From: Flavivirga abyssicola | GTDB lineage: Bacteria; Bacteroidota; Bacteroidia; Flavobacteriales; Flavobacteriaceae | Length of the DNA: 64,000 nucleotides | Direction of reading: 5' to 3' | Assembly (NCBI RefSeq): GCF_030540775.2 | Contig: NZ_CP141266.1 | Coordinates: forward strand, 1,289,001 to 1,353,000 | Shown here: positions 1 to 8,583 of the stretch, one piece after another | Layout: each line of letters starts with the position of its first letter | How positions within the stretch are numbered: position 1 is the stretch's first letter | Program-made: the position numbers and the translations under genes | Notes under the pieces: generated by a model | Seen by the model: only the letters and a program-made list of their open reading frames with translations | Told to the model about the DNA's origin: nothing | Database searches by the model: none

Positions 1-1440
1 AATAGTAACGGTATTATCTTTTAAAGAATCATGATCTACAGTAATACAAAACGGTGTTCCGTTGGCATCTTGTCTTCTGTAACGTCTTCCCACAGCATCT
101 TTTTCATCATAAATAACATTGAAGTCCCATTTTAAATCATCTACAATTTTACGAGCAACATCGGGCAAGCCATCTTTTTTAACCAATGGCAGAATAGCTG
201 CTTTTACTGGCGCTAAAACACTTGGTAATTTTAAAACCGTACGTGTCGTTCCGTTTTCTAATGCCTCTTCTTGTAACGAATTAGAAAATACGGCTAAAAA
301 CATTCTATCTAAACCAATAGACGTTTCTAAAACATATGGTGTGTAGCTTGCATTATCTTCGTGATCGAAATACTGTAATTTCTTTCCTGAGTGTTCTTCA
401 TGTGCTTTCAGATCAAAATCTGTACGAGAATGAATCCCTTCTAATTCTTTAAACCCAAATGGAAATTTAAACTCAATATCGGAAGCAGCATCTGCATAGT
501 GTGCTAATTTCTCATGGTCATGAAAACGATAATTATCTGCTCCCATTCCTAATGACAAGTGCCACTTCAATCTGGTTTCTTTCCAATGCTCATACCATTC
601 TTTTTGTGTTCCCGGCTTTATAAAAAACTGCATCTCCATTTGTTCAAACTCGCGCATTCTAAAAATAAATTGCCTTGCTACAATTTCATTTCTAAAGGCT
701 TTTCCTGTTTGTGCAATTCCAAATGGAATCTTCATACGTCCTGTTTTCTGAACATTTAAAAAGTTTACGAAAATACCTTGTGCTGTTTCTGGGCGTAAAT
801 ATAAATCCATCGCAGAATCTGCCGAAGCACCTAGTTTTGTGCCAAACATTAAATTAAACTGTTTAACATCTGTCCAGTTTTTACTTCCTGTTAGCGGATC
901 TGCAATTCCTAACTCTTCAATAAGCGCTTTAACATCAGCTAAATCTTCATTTTCCAAAGATTTTGCCATTCTAGAAAGTGTTGTGTTTATTTTCTCTTGG
1001 TAGCCTACAACACGCCCGTTTGTTGAAACAAATTCTTCCTTATTGAAAGCATCTCCAAAACGTTTCTTTGCTTTTGCAACCTCTTTGTCAATCTTAGCCT
1101 CAATTTTAGCACAATAGTCTTCAACTAAAACATCGGCACGATACCGTTTTTTAGAATCTTTATTATCTATTAGTGGATCATTGAATGCATCAACGTGTCC
1201 AGACGCTTTCCAAGTGGTTGGATGCATAAAAATGGCGGCATCTATACCTACAATGTTTTCATTCATCTGTACCATTGCTTTCCACCAGTAATCGCGTATG
1301 TTTTTCTTTAACTCTGCACCGTTTTGTGCATAGTCATATACTGCACTTAATCCATCATATATTTCGCTACTTTGAAACACGTATCCATACTCTTTCGCAT
1401 GGGAAATAACCTTCTTAAATTGATCGTCTTGATTTGCCAT
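1..1440 (-). CDS. glyQS: Glycyl-tRNA synthetase, dimeric class II type (3' end outside window)
   Basis: It charges tRNA-Gly with glycine in the cytoplasm. The reading frame is open from an ATG at 1440 to the left edge, giving 480 codons. The family in this phylum is slightly longer, so roughly the last 30 residues lie outside the window. The single-chain, alpha2-type enzyme is recognised by the class II signature LRPETAQGIFVNF and by the N-terminal stretch following MANQDDQFKKVISHAKEYG. The short antisense frames inside it are shadows. A TAnnTTTG box lies only four bases upstream of the ATG, so the mRNA may be almost leaderless. The identification is firm; only the C-terminus is missing. Confidence 0.96.
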   Translation of the reverse strand, partial: MANQDDQFKKVISHAKEYGYVFQSSEIYDGLSAVYDYAQNGAELKKNIRDYWWKAMVQMNENIVGIDAAIFMHPTTWKASGHVDAFNDPLIDNKDSKKRYRADVLVEDYCAKIEAKIDKEVAKAKKRFGDAFNKEEFVSTNGRVVGYQEKINTTLSRMAKSLENEDLADVKALIEELGIADPLTGSKNWTDVKQFNLMFGTKLGASADSAMDLYLRPETAQGIFVNFLNVQKTGRMKIPFGIAQTGKAFRNEIVARQFIFRMREFEQMEMQFFIKPGTQKEWYEHWKETRLKWHLSLGMGADNYRFHDHEKLAHYADAASDIEFKFPFGFKELEGIHSRTDFDLKAHEEHSGKKLQYFDHEDNASYTPYVLETSIGLDRMFLAVFSNSLQEEALENGTTRTVLKLPSVLAPVKAAILPLVKKDGLPDVARKIVDDLKWDFNVIYDEKDAVGRRYRRQDANGTPFCITVDHDSLKDNTVTI

Positions 1441-1444
1441 GCTG

Positions 1445-1452
1445 CAAAAATA
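1445..1452 (-). promoter_or_regulatory. TAnnTTTG -7 box upstream of glyQS
   Basis: On the minus strand the sequence is TATTTTTG, a full match to the Bacteroidota -7 consensus. It ends four bases before the start codon, so transcription would begin at or next to the ATG. No well-spaced -33 TTTG is evident. Confidence 0.45.
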
Positions 1453-1749
1453 AAAAACCGCTTCAAACAAAGAGAGTTTCTTCACAAAAAAAACAATATT
1501 TAAAGTGTTTTTTATGTTATTAGATTTTACTGATTTAAAATAGTTTGTCACTAAAAGTTAGAAATTACATTTCTGGCTTAGGCAAGACTAATAATACTTA
1601 GATAAAAACCGTAAATTGTAAGGTAATTTCTTGTGTGTGTTTTTAATGTAAATTCATGTGTTTTTATTTATGTCTTAAAACTTCATCATAATTAACTAAG
1701 AAAAAAACTGTTTGCTTGTAAGTTGTAATCAATTATTTGTTAGTTTTTA

Positions 1750-1757
1750 TACGTTTG
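1750..1757 (+). promoter_or_regulatory. TAnnTTTG -7 box upstream of the 1773 gene
   Basis: TACGTTTG matches the consensus exactly and lies 15 bases before the ATG at 1773. A possible -33 TTG is at 1723-1725, with a spacing slightly longer than usual. Confidence 0.55.
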
Positions 1758-1772
1758 TACAACTAAATTTTC

Positions 1773-2630
1773 ATGAAAATAAAACTCTTAAAAAATAGTA
1801 TCAAAATATTGCTCTTGTTTATTTGTGTTTCTGGATTTTCACAAAGCCCTTGGACACAAGAAAAAGGCAAATTTTATACGCAACTTTCATATACTACGAT
1901 ACCAAATTATGATACTTTTTTTGGCGACCCTGATTATACTATTGCTGGAAAAATTTCAGATAATACCATTCAACTTTATGGAGAGTATGGCTTTTCAGAT
2001 AACACTACTTTGATTATAAACCTTCCTTTAAAGCTAATCTCAATTAATGATTTTAAAAACCCTCTAATTAATTGTACTGGAGATTGTTCTGAAGATTTTA
2101 ATGAATCCGCACTAGGAAATCTGGAAATTGGTATTAAATATAATTTTCATAAAAAAGACTGGGTCCTTTCCGGACAATTTTCTATTGAAGCCAATACAGG
2201 CTCTTATGATATTACTTCTGGAATTAGAACGGGTTATAATGCATTTACATTCACGCCCCTTTTTTTAGCAGGAAAGAGTTTTGAGAAAACCTATGTTCAA
2301 AGTTTTATTGGCGCCAATATTAGAACCAATGATTACAGTTCTAACTTTAAAGTTGGTGGGGAATTTGGATACAAGATTACCAAACATATTTGGTTAATTG
2401 GTTTTGTAGATATTGTAAAATCTTTAAAAGACGGAAACATTGTGTTACCAATAGAAAACACTTATACTGGTTTATATGTAAACAACCAAGATTATGGTGC
2501 CTATGGTTTTAAAGGTATTGGAGAAATTACAGATAAATTTGGCCTAACAGCTGGTTTTGGTGGCGCTTTTTTTGGAAATAACGTCGCTAAACAAGCCGCT
2601 TTAAATGTTGGCGTTTATCATAAATTTTAG
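1773..2630 (+). CDS. Secreted outer-membrane beta-barrel-type protein, function unknown
   Basis: This 285-residue protein begins with a typical Sec signal peptide: a lysine-rich start, a hydrophobic core, and a GFSQ cleavage site near residue 24. The remainder is made of alternating polar and hydrophobic stretches with many aromatic residues and glycine turns. It ends in phenylalanine, as integral outer-membrane barrels usually do. It resembles the transporter-like barrels that are often annotated only as hypothetical in flavobacteria, but I do not recognise a named family. The gene has its own promoter box and stands alone, 143 bp before comF. Outer-membrane location is an inference from signal peptide and composition. 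Confidence 0.75.
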   Translation: MKIKLLKNSIKILLLFICVSGFSQSPWTQEKGKFYTQLSYTTIPNYDTFFGDPDYTIAGKISDNTIQLYGEYGFSDNTTLIINLPLKLISINDFKNPLINCTGDCSEDFNESALGNLEIGIKYNFHKKDWVLSGQFSIEANTGSYDITSGIRTGYNAFTFTPLFLAGKSFEKTYVQSFIGANIRTNDYSSNFKVGGEFGYKITKHIWLIGFVDIVKSLKDGNIVLPIENTYTGLYVNNQDYGAYGFKGIGEITDKFGLTAGFGGAFFGNNVAKQAALNVGVYHKF

Positions 2631-2773
2631 GCTGTATTAACTACGAATTCATGAATAAAAAAGCATCTCTTACTTATTAATGTTTTAGAAGATGGTTCCT
2701 AAATCCCTTGCATAATAAAAAATTTTAATTGTTATTTTTTATTTAAGTTTACATAGATTTTTATTAACAATAA

Positions 2774-3451
2774 ATGGTTCATTCAATAGTCAATCTATTC
2801 TTCCCCAAGGTATGCTACGCCTGCCTTAATTTATTGAATGATAACGAAAAAACGATCTGTATCGATTGTCGTCATGATTTACCTGTTACAAATTTTCATT
2901 TTGATAATGATAACACTGTCTCAAAAGTACTTTATGGACGTGCTAAAATTGAAAATGGAACGGCTCTTTTTCGGTTTGAAAAAAAGGGGATTGTTCAACA
3001 ACTCATCCACGGACTAAAATATAAAGGCTACGAAAATATTGGTTTGTTTCTTGGGGATTGGTTAGGAGGCGAATTAAAAAATATAGACTCCTATAAATTT
3101 ATTGACGTCGTAATCCCTGTACCCCTTCATAAAAAGAAATTAAAAAAAAGAGGGTATAATCAGGTGGCAAAATTTGGTCAACAAATTGCTGAATCTTTAA
3201 GAGCAACTTACAAAGACGATACGCTTTTAAAGGTCACTAACACCAAATCGCAAGTCGATAAGAAACGCTTGGCACGTTGGAATAATAGCGATGAATTATT
3301 TATGCTTGTTAATTCTGAATCTATTGAGAATAAACATATTCTGTTAGTAGACGATATTATTACTACCGGAGCCACTTTAGAGGCTTGCATTGCAGTATTA
3401 AATCAAGCAAAAAACATAAAAATAAGTATCGCAACCATGGCAATAGCTTAA
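2774..3451 (+). CDS. comF: ComF family protein (phosphoribosyltransferase fold)
   Basis: The protein has 225 residues. The N-terminus carries a four-cysteine zinc ribbon (C14, C17, C29, C32). The C-terminal half is a type I phosphoribosyltransferase domain with the PRPP-binding signature LLVDDIITTGAT near residues 190-201. ComF proteins are linked to natural transformation and act with DNA-uptake helicases in well-studied bacteria. The biochemical substrate is not settled. The length is normal. The Ig-like lipoprotein gene follows, but a promoter box between them suggests separate transcription. Confidence 0.9.
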   Translation: MVHSIVNLFFPKVCYACLNLLNDNEKTICIDCRHDLPVTNFHFDNDNTVSKVLYGRAKIENGTALFRFEKKGIVQQLIHGLKYKGYENIGLFLGDWLGGELKNIDSYKFIDVVIPVPLHKKKLKKRGYNQVAKFGQQIAESLRATYKDDTLLKVTNTKSQVDKKRLARWNNSDELFMLVNSESIENKHILLVDDIITTGATLEACIAVLNQAKNIKISIATMAIA

Positions 3452-3481
3452 TGAGTTAGCCGTTATATCTTCAAAATTATG

Positions 3482-3489
3482 TAGGTTTG
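3482..3489 (+). promoter_or_regulatory. TAnnTTTG -7 box upstream of the Ig-like lipoprotein
   Basis: TAGGTTTG is an exact consensus match ending 20 bases before the ATG at 3510. A GTG at 3489 overlaps the last base of this box, which argues for the downstream ATG as the true start. Confidence 0.5.
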
Positions 3490-3509
3490 TGCAAAATTTA
3501 AAATTGGTA

Positions 3510-5120
3510 ATGAATAAAACCCTTTCAAATTTTATTTTAATCGTTTTTCTGAGTATACTTTTTATTAATTGTGCTAACCGAGGTACTCCTGAAGGTGGGC
3601 CAAAAGATGAGACACCCCCAGTTATTCTTAAATCCGTTCCAAAGAATTATTCGACTAATTTTAGTGGTAACGTAATAAAAGTATATTTTGATGAATATAT
3701 CAAAATTAAGGACTTGCAAAAGCAGCTTATTATTTCGCCTCCTATGATCACCCAACCAGAAGTTACACCATTGGGTAGTGCCAGTAAATACATTACTATT
3801 AAAATTCACGATACGCTACAACCTAATACCACTTATGCTTTTAACTTTGGAAATAGTATTGCGGATAATAACGAAGGAAATCCATACCCTTATTACAGAT
3901 ATGTATTCTCAACCGGCGATTATATAGACTCTCTTAGTGTAAGCGGTACTATTGTAGATGCGTTAAAAACTGAACCGGAAACTTTTGTTTCTGTGGCTTT
4001 ATACGAAGTTGATTCTACATTCAGCGATTCTATTATTTATAAAGAAAACCCGAGATATATTACTAATACATTAGATAGTCTTACAACATTTTCTATTGAA
4101 AACATTAAAGAAGGGAAGTATATGCTTATTGCCTTAAAAGATGGAAATGGCGATAATAAGTTTCAACAAAAAACAGATCAGATCGCATTTCTTCAAGACT
4201 TTATTCAAGTGCCTACTGATTCTCTTTATACTTTAAAATTATTTTCGGAAGATTTAGATTTTAAAGCTTCCAGACCTCGCTTAATATCTGGTGAAAAAAT
4301 TGCCTTTGGCTATGAAGGTGATTATAAGGGAATGGGCATTAATATATTATCTGAAACACCTCCCGAATTTGAATATCGTATAACAGAAGACAAAGAAACT
4401 GATAGTCTTAACTACTGGTACAAACCTCGTCTTGAAGTTGACTCTCTAATTTTTAACGTATCACACCCTACTATTCAAGATGAAGAGTTTATTGTTAGAA
4501 TTAGCGAACAAAAAAGAGACTCATTAGTCATTGATGCATCGCCATCTGGAGTCATTCGTAAAAATGAACCATTTAAAATTTCCGGTAGTGTTCCTTTTTC
4601 TAGTATGGATCCTTCTAAAATTACATTAATTGATAAAGATTCTACTAAAATAGATTTCACTACTAATTTTGATACCATTACAAATACGTATACTTTCAAT
4701 TTTGATAAAACAGAAGATAATGCTTATAATATGCAAATACTTCCTGAAGCTTTTGTAGATTTTTTTGGTGATAAAAATGATACGTTAAGTTATTCCCTTA
4801 AAACAAAGAAGGCTTCTGAATATGGTTATGTACGCTTCACACTAGTAAATGCTAAATATCCTGTTATCATACAATTAACTGATAATAAAGGCGAGGTGGA
4901 ATTTGAGCAATTCGTTGAGAACTCTAACCCTGTTGATTTCTCAAATTTAAGCCCTAAAATTTATAAAATTCGTGTTGTACATGATGCCAATGGGAACAAA
5001 AAGTATGACACCGGAAATTATCTTAAAATAAAACAACCAGAACGCATTAGCCATTTTAAAGATGTAGAAATTAGAGCAGATTGGGGAATCTCTGAAACGC
5101 TTAATTTTACTTCAAAGTAA
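3510..5120 (+). CDS. Ig-like (SbsA/Big_5-type) domain lipoprotein
   Basis: I chose the ATG at 3510 because it starts a clean lipoprotein signal peptide with the lipobox cysteine at residue 21 (LFINC); an in-frame GTG 21 bases upstream lies in the promoter. After the cysteine comes the stretch PEGGPKDETPPVI followed by an Ig-like Big_5 domain (about residues 35-130). Further beta-rich segments follow up to the 536-residue end. Proteins of this architecture are common in flavobacteria and are thought to be anchored in the cell envelope; their role is unknown. The 3' end overlaps the convergent omega-amidase gene by 14 bp. Confidence 0.85.
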   Translation: MNKTLSNFILIVFLSILFINCANRGTPEGGPKDETPPVILKSVPKNYSTNFSGNVIKVYFDEYIKIKDLQKQLIISPPMITQPEVTPLGSASKYITIKIHDTLQPNTTYAFNFGNSIADNNEGNPYPYYRYVFSTGDYIDSLSVSGTIVDALKTEPETFVSVALYEVDSTFSDSIIYKENPRYITNTLDSLTTFSIENIKEGKYMLIALKDGNGDNKFQQKTDQIAFLQDFIQVPTDSLYTLKLFSEDLDFKASRPRLISGEKIAFGYEGDYKGMGINILSETPPEFEYRITEDKETDSLNYWYKPRLEVDSLIFNVSHPTIQDEEFIVRISEQKRDSLVIDASPSGVIRKNEPFKISGSVPFSSMDPSKITLIDKDSTKIDFTTNFDTITNTYTFNFDKTEDNAYNMQILPEAFVDFFGDKNDTLSYSLKTKKASEYGYVRFTLVNAKYPVIIQLTDNKGEVEFEQFVENSNPVDFSNLSPKIYKIRVVHDANGNKKYDTGNYLKIKQPERISHFKDVEIRADWGISETLNFTSK

Positions 5121-5886
5121 ACAGGTCTTTATCATCTAAAAATTTAAGTTTATTTCTGTAAGCTTCTACATGTCTTTTTTCTAAAATGGTGATCTGGGTT
5201 TCTTCTTTACTTGGCGTTATTGATGTCATTATATTTCCTAAAACATCATATGCAGCGGAATGTCCCGAATATTCACAATTAACGCCATCTACACCAACAC
5301 GGTTTACACCAATGCAATAACTCATATTCTCAATAGCACGTGCTTTTAATAAAGCATCCCATGCGGATATTCTTGGTTTTGGCCAATTGGCAACATATAG
5401 CAATACATCATAATCTTCAGTATTTCTTGACCAGACCGGAAAACGCAAATCATAACAAATTAATGGACATATTTTCCACCCTTTATAATTAACAATTCGC
5501 TTTTCAACACCTGCTGTATAAATTTTATTTTCACCAACCAATGTAAACGTATGTCGTTTATCGTAATATTGAATAGCTCCTGATGACTCCACAAAAAGCA
5601 ATCGGTTATGATAGTTGTTTTCTTCCAAAACAACAAAACTACCAACAATAGCGGTATTAAATTTTGATGCCATAGACTGCATCCATGAAACTGTTTCCCC
5701 ATTCATAGGTTCTGCAACATCTTTTGCATTCATGGTAAAACCTGTTGTAAACATTTCCGGAAGTACAATTAAATCTACGGCTTCAGAAATCGCATCTATT
5801 TTTTTAGAAAAATTCTCAAGATTCTGTTTAGGGTTTTCCCAAACTAAATCAGACTGAATTAATGCTATTTTAAGGGTTTCTTTCAT
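5107..5886 (-). CDS. yafV: Omega-amidase, nitrilase superfamily (YafV/NIT2-like)
   Basis: This 259-residue carbon-nitrogen hydrolase shows the complete catalytic triad: Glu44 in LPEMFTTGF, Lys110 in YDKRHTF and Cys144 in PLICYDLRFP. The family hydrolyses 2-oxoglutaramate and the amide of alpha-ketosuccinamate to the dicarboxylic acids and ammonia. It is the partner of glutamine transaminases. The next gene upstream in the same direction, a methionine/glutamine-type aminotransferase at 5981-7123, is exactly that partner, and the 94-bp gap permits cotranscription. Length and motifs are normal for the family. Confidence 0.93.
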   Translation of the reverse strand: MKETLKIALIQSDLVWENPKQNLENFSKKIDAISEAVDLIVLPEMFTTGFTMNAKDVAEPMNGETVSWMQSMASKFNTAIVGSFVVLEENNYHNRLLFVESSGAIQYYDKRHTFTLVGENKIYTAGVEKRIVNYKGWKICPLICYDLRFPVWSRNTEDYDVLLYVANWPKPRISAWDALLKARAIENMSYCIGVNRVGVDGVNCEYSGHSAAYDVLGNIMTSITPSKEETQITILEKRHVEAYRNKLKFLDDKDLFTLK

Positions 5887-5980
5887 GTATCTATATCTAT
5901 TGTTTTTTTATTTATCACATGTAACATCCAAATAATCATCATTTTATGTGTCGAACTTTTAGTTATGGATGTTTCATCTT

Positions 5981-7123
5981 TTAAATACTATTTAATATCT
6001 CTGCTGCTTTTCTTAAAGTATCGTCGGTCTTTGCAAAACAAAATCGAAGTACTTTATTATCTAAATTATTGCTATTAAAAACGGATAGTGGAATTGAAGC
6101 AATTCCAGATTCAATTGTTAATCGCTTTGCAAAATCAACATCATATTCTTTTGTGATTTCTGAATAATCAAGTACCTGAAAATAAGTCCCTTTTGATGGT
6201 GTAAATTTAAATCTGGAATCTTTAATAAGATTTAAAAACAAATTTCTTTTCTCTTGATAAAAAGCAGACAAACCTAAGTAGCGGTTAGGGTCTTGCATAT
6301 AATCTGCTATCCCTTTTTGTGTTGGATGATGAACGCAAAAGACATTAAATTGATGCACTTTCATAAACTCCTCCATGAGTTCTTTTGGTGCACAACAATA
6401 GCCTATTCTCCACCCTGTATTGTGGAATGTTTTACAAAAAGAGGCAACTACAAAACTTCGTGATTTTAAACCGGGAAATAAACATGCACTTTGATGTTTT
6501 TCTTCATCAAAAATCATATGTTCATAAACCTCATCACTCAATACAATAATATTTGTGTTTCTAGTAATCTCTTCCAATTGTGACATATCTTCTTTTGAAA
6601 ATACAGTACCAGAAGGGTTGTGAGGTGTATTAATAATAATCATCTTCGTTTTACCATTTACCTTTGCTTTTACATCATTCCAATCCACTTTAAAATCAGG
6701 TGCTTCTAGTTGGACTGAAACTGTTTTTCCTCCATTAAGTGTTATGGCAGGTTCGTAACTATCGTAAGCTGGTCTAAAAATTATAACCTCATCATTTGGG
6801 TTGATAAATGTTGTTATGATGGTAAAAATAGCTTGGGTGGCACCAGCGGTTACTATTATTTCATTTTCCGGATGGTAACTTGTGTTATATAATAAGGTTA
6901 TTTTTTTGGAGATAGCTTCTCTCAATTCTAAGTTCCCTGCCATAGGCGCATAATGGTTGTAACCAGAATTCATCGCTTTACTAACCAAATCTGTTAACTT
7001 CTGGTCGCTTTCAAAATTCGGAAACCCTTGAGATAAGTTAATGGCATTGTGTTTATTAGACAACTTACTCATAGTTGAAAAAATAGTAGTTTCTATATTA
7101 GGAAGCTTAGATGGGTGTTGCAT
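5981..7123 (-). CDS. ybdL: Methionine aminotransferase (YbdL/KAT-like, PLP-dependent)
   Basis: This 380-residue class I/II aminotransferase has the PLP-binding lysine at K231 (SFCKTFHNTGWR), the Asp contacting the pyridine nitrogen in LSDEVY (D197), and the NTPHNPSG motif near residues 165-172. The N-terminal NLSQGFPNF matches the methionine aminotransferase and kynurenine/glutamine transaminase branch. The enzyme transaminates methionine or glutamine with 2-oxoacids such as 2-oxo-4-methylthiobutyrate, the last step of methionine salvage. The adjacent omega-amidase would pull the glutamine reaction forward. The substrate choice is from family knowledge and context. Confidence 0.9.
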   Translation of the reverse strand: MQHPSKLPNIETTIFSTMSKLSNKHNAINLSQGFPNFESDQKLTDLVSKAMNSGYNHYAPMAGNLELREAISKKITLLYNTSYHPENEIIVTAGATQAIFTIITTFINPNDEVIIFRPAYDSYEPAITLNGGKTVSVQLEAPDFKVDWNDVKAKVNGKTKMIIINTPHNPSGTVFSKEDMSQLEEITRNTNIIVLSDEVYEHMIFDEEKHQSACLFPGLKSRSFVVASFCKTFHNTGWRIGYCCAPKELMEEFMKVHQFNVFCVHHPTQKGIADYMQDPNRYLGLSAFYQEKRNLFLNLIKDSRFKFTPSKGTYFQVLDYSEITKEYDVDFAKRLTIESGIASIPLSVFNSNNLDNKVLRFCFAKTDDTLRKAAEILNSI

Positions 7124-7224
7124 AGAGCTGCTTAAAATTTTTAGTATCTACAAAAATCGTGATTAATTTGAATTGCTGTTTTCACTTCGGCTTTACTCAA
7201 GAACTACCAGGTAATTCTTTTTGA

Positions 7225-7677
7225 TTATAAATGCATCTTCATGCCTTCATGGGATTGAACAAATCCTAAATCACTATAAAACTTAATTGCTTTTGGTCTT
7301 CTTTTATCGGTGGTTAATTGTAATAAATGTGCTTTTCGTTCTTTTGCCCTGTTTATTGCCCATTCAAACATTTTTTTCCCAATGCCCAATCCTCTTTTGT
7401 CTTTTTTAATTCTAACGGCTTCTATTTGGGCTCTAATACCACCCCGATACGTAAGGTATTGAATAAATGTGAGTTGCAACGTTCCTATAATTTCAGAGTT
7501 TTCATCCTCTAGAACAATTAACTCCTGGTTTTCATCTGAGTCGATTATATCAAATGCCTGGAAGTACTCGGAAGCTAAAGGTTTTTGAAAAACTTCTCTT
7601 TGCTTTCCAAGTTTATCATCTGCAATCATTTCTAGAATAATTGGAACATCTTCTTTAATAGCTTTTCTAAACTTCAT
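7225..7677 (-). CDS. GNAT family N-acetyltransferase
   Basis: This 150-residue protein has one GNAT domain. The acetyl-CoA-binding motif A is visible as RIKKDKRGLGIGKKMFEWA, with the R/Q-x-x-G-x-G/A signature around residues 93-103. A typical C-terminal segment follows (KFYSDLGFVQSHEGM). The substrate cannot be told from sequence. It lies 102 bp upstream of the aminotransferase start in the same direction and might be its first operon member. Confidence 0.88.
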   Translation of the reverse strand: MKFRKAIKEDVPIILEMIADDKLGKQREVFQKPLASEYFQAFDIIDSDENQELIVLEDENSEIIGTLQLTFIQYLTYRGGIRAQIEAVRIKKDKRGLGIGKKMFEWAINRAKERKAHLLQLTTDKRRPKAIKFYSDLGFVQSHEGMKMHL

Positions 7678-7766
7678 ATGTGTAGTTGTTATCTAATGTA
7701 AATATAACAACTTACAAATTCATACTAATGAAAAGAGTCGAGGTGATTTGAAATGATACGCTAAAT

Positions 7767-8459
7767 TCACACGCCTAATGCTTTCAGCAATTCTTGTTTG
7801 TAGGTTCTTCCAATAGGTATTTTATTGGCTTTTACAAAAATACTGTTTCCAGAAATCTTATCTACAAATTTACTATTTATAATATACGATTTATGGACTT
7901 GAATAAATTGCGCTTCGGAAAGTTTTTCAGTCCAGTTTTTTAACGAGTCTATATAGGATAACTTTTGCGTTTCGGTCACTATGGTTATGTAATTTCTATC
8001 TGATTCAATATATAAAATAGTGCTTAAAACAAGTTTATGTAGCGTCTTGTCCACATTTAAAAAAATGGTCTCATCATTATTTTCTTCTGATGGGCTTTCT
8101 GGCACCTCTATTCTATCCTTTGCTTTATTAATGGCTTTTAAAAATCGATCGAAAGAAAAGGGTTTTACCAAATAATCAACAATAGTTGGTAATTCAAAAC
8201 TGCTTAATGCATACTCTGGATACGCTGTAGTCATTATAATTGCCGGCGGATTTTTAACTGTTTTTATAAAATCCAATCCAGACATATCTGGTAAATTAAT
8301 ATCTAAAAAAACAACATCCATTTCATTCGCATTCAAAAATGAATTGGCTTCAATCGCCGCTTTAAAAGTCTCAACTAAATTAAGGCCAGGTATTTTACCT
8401 ATAAAATTCTTTAAGATTTTTTGAGCCGGAATTTCATCTTCTATAATAATACAATTCAT
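7767..8459 (-). CDS. LytTR-family response regulator
   Basis: The 230-residue protein has an N-terminal receiver domain with phospho-acceptor Asp53 (VVFLDINLP), the acidic pair in IIIEDE, the TTAYPEYA threonine region and the Lys in YLVKPFSF. A C-terminal LytTR DNA-binding domain spans about residues 130-228. It most likely works with the LytS-type kinase encoded upstream at 8584-9555. LytTR regulators bind tandem direct repeats; I could not assign a site with confidence. The 124-bp gap between kinase and regulator contains a dispersed repeat. Confidence 0.93.
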   Translation of the reverse strand: MNCIIIEDEIPAQKILKNFIGKIPGLNLVETFKAAIEANSFLNANEMDVVFLDINLPDMSGLDFIKTVKNPPAIIMTTAYPEYALSSFELPTIVDYLVKPFSFDRFLKAINKAKDRIEVPESPSEENNDETIFLNVDKTLHKLVLSTILYIESDRNYITIVTETQKLSYIDSLKNWTEKLSEAQFIQVHKSYIINSKFVDKISGNSIFVKANKIPIGRTYKQELLKALGV

Positions 8460-8492
8460 TGTTTATCTATTAATCTATATAAAATACTAATA

Positions 8493-8540
8493 ATGCCTTC
8501 GACGAAGCCTGTACTGAGTGTAATCGAAGTGCTCAGACGG
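8493..8540. repeat. Dispersed intergenic palindromic repeat
   Basis: The gap between the regulator and its kinase contains the TTCGAC...ACTGAG...CGAAGT...CTCAG pattern. Related pieces occur at 25531-25640. It is a typical flavobacterial intergenic repeat and probably folds as a stem-loop in the kinase-regulator mRNA. Confidence 0.5.
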
Positions 8541-8583
8541 ACTTCAATCCTAACTTAACAACATAAGAATGCTCGACCAGACA

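Larger units (their letters stand above)
1441..1772. other. Intergenic region between divergent genes, 332 bp
   Basis: This AT-rich stretch separates the divergent starts of the glycyl-tRNA synthetase and the outer-membrane-type gene. It holds a -7-like box for each gene, at 1445-1452 on the minus strand and 1750-1757 on the plus strand. I see no open frame, RNA gene or clear repeat in the rest. Confidence 0.6.

Noticed and set aside
3489-3509. GTG start for the Ig-like lipoprotein
   Set aside because: The GTG overlaps the TAnnTTTG box, and the ATG at 3510 directly begins the lipoprotein signal peptide.
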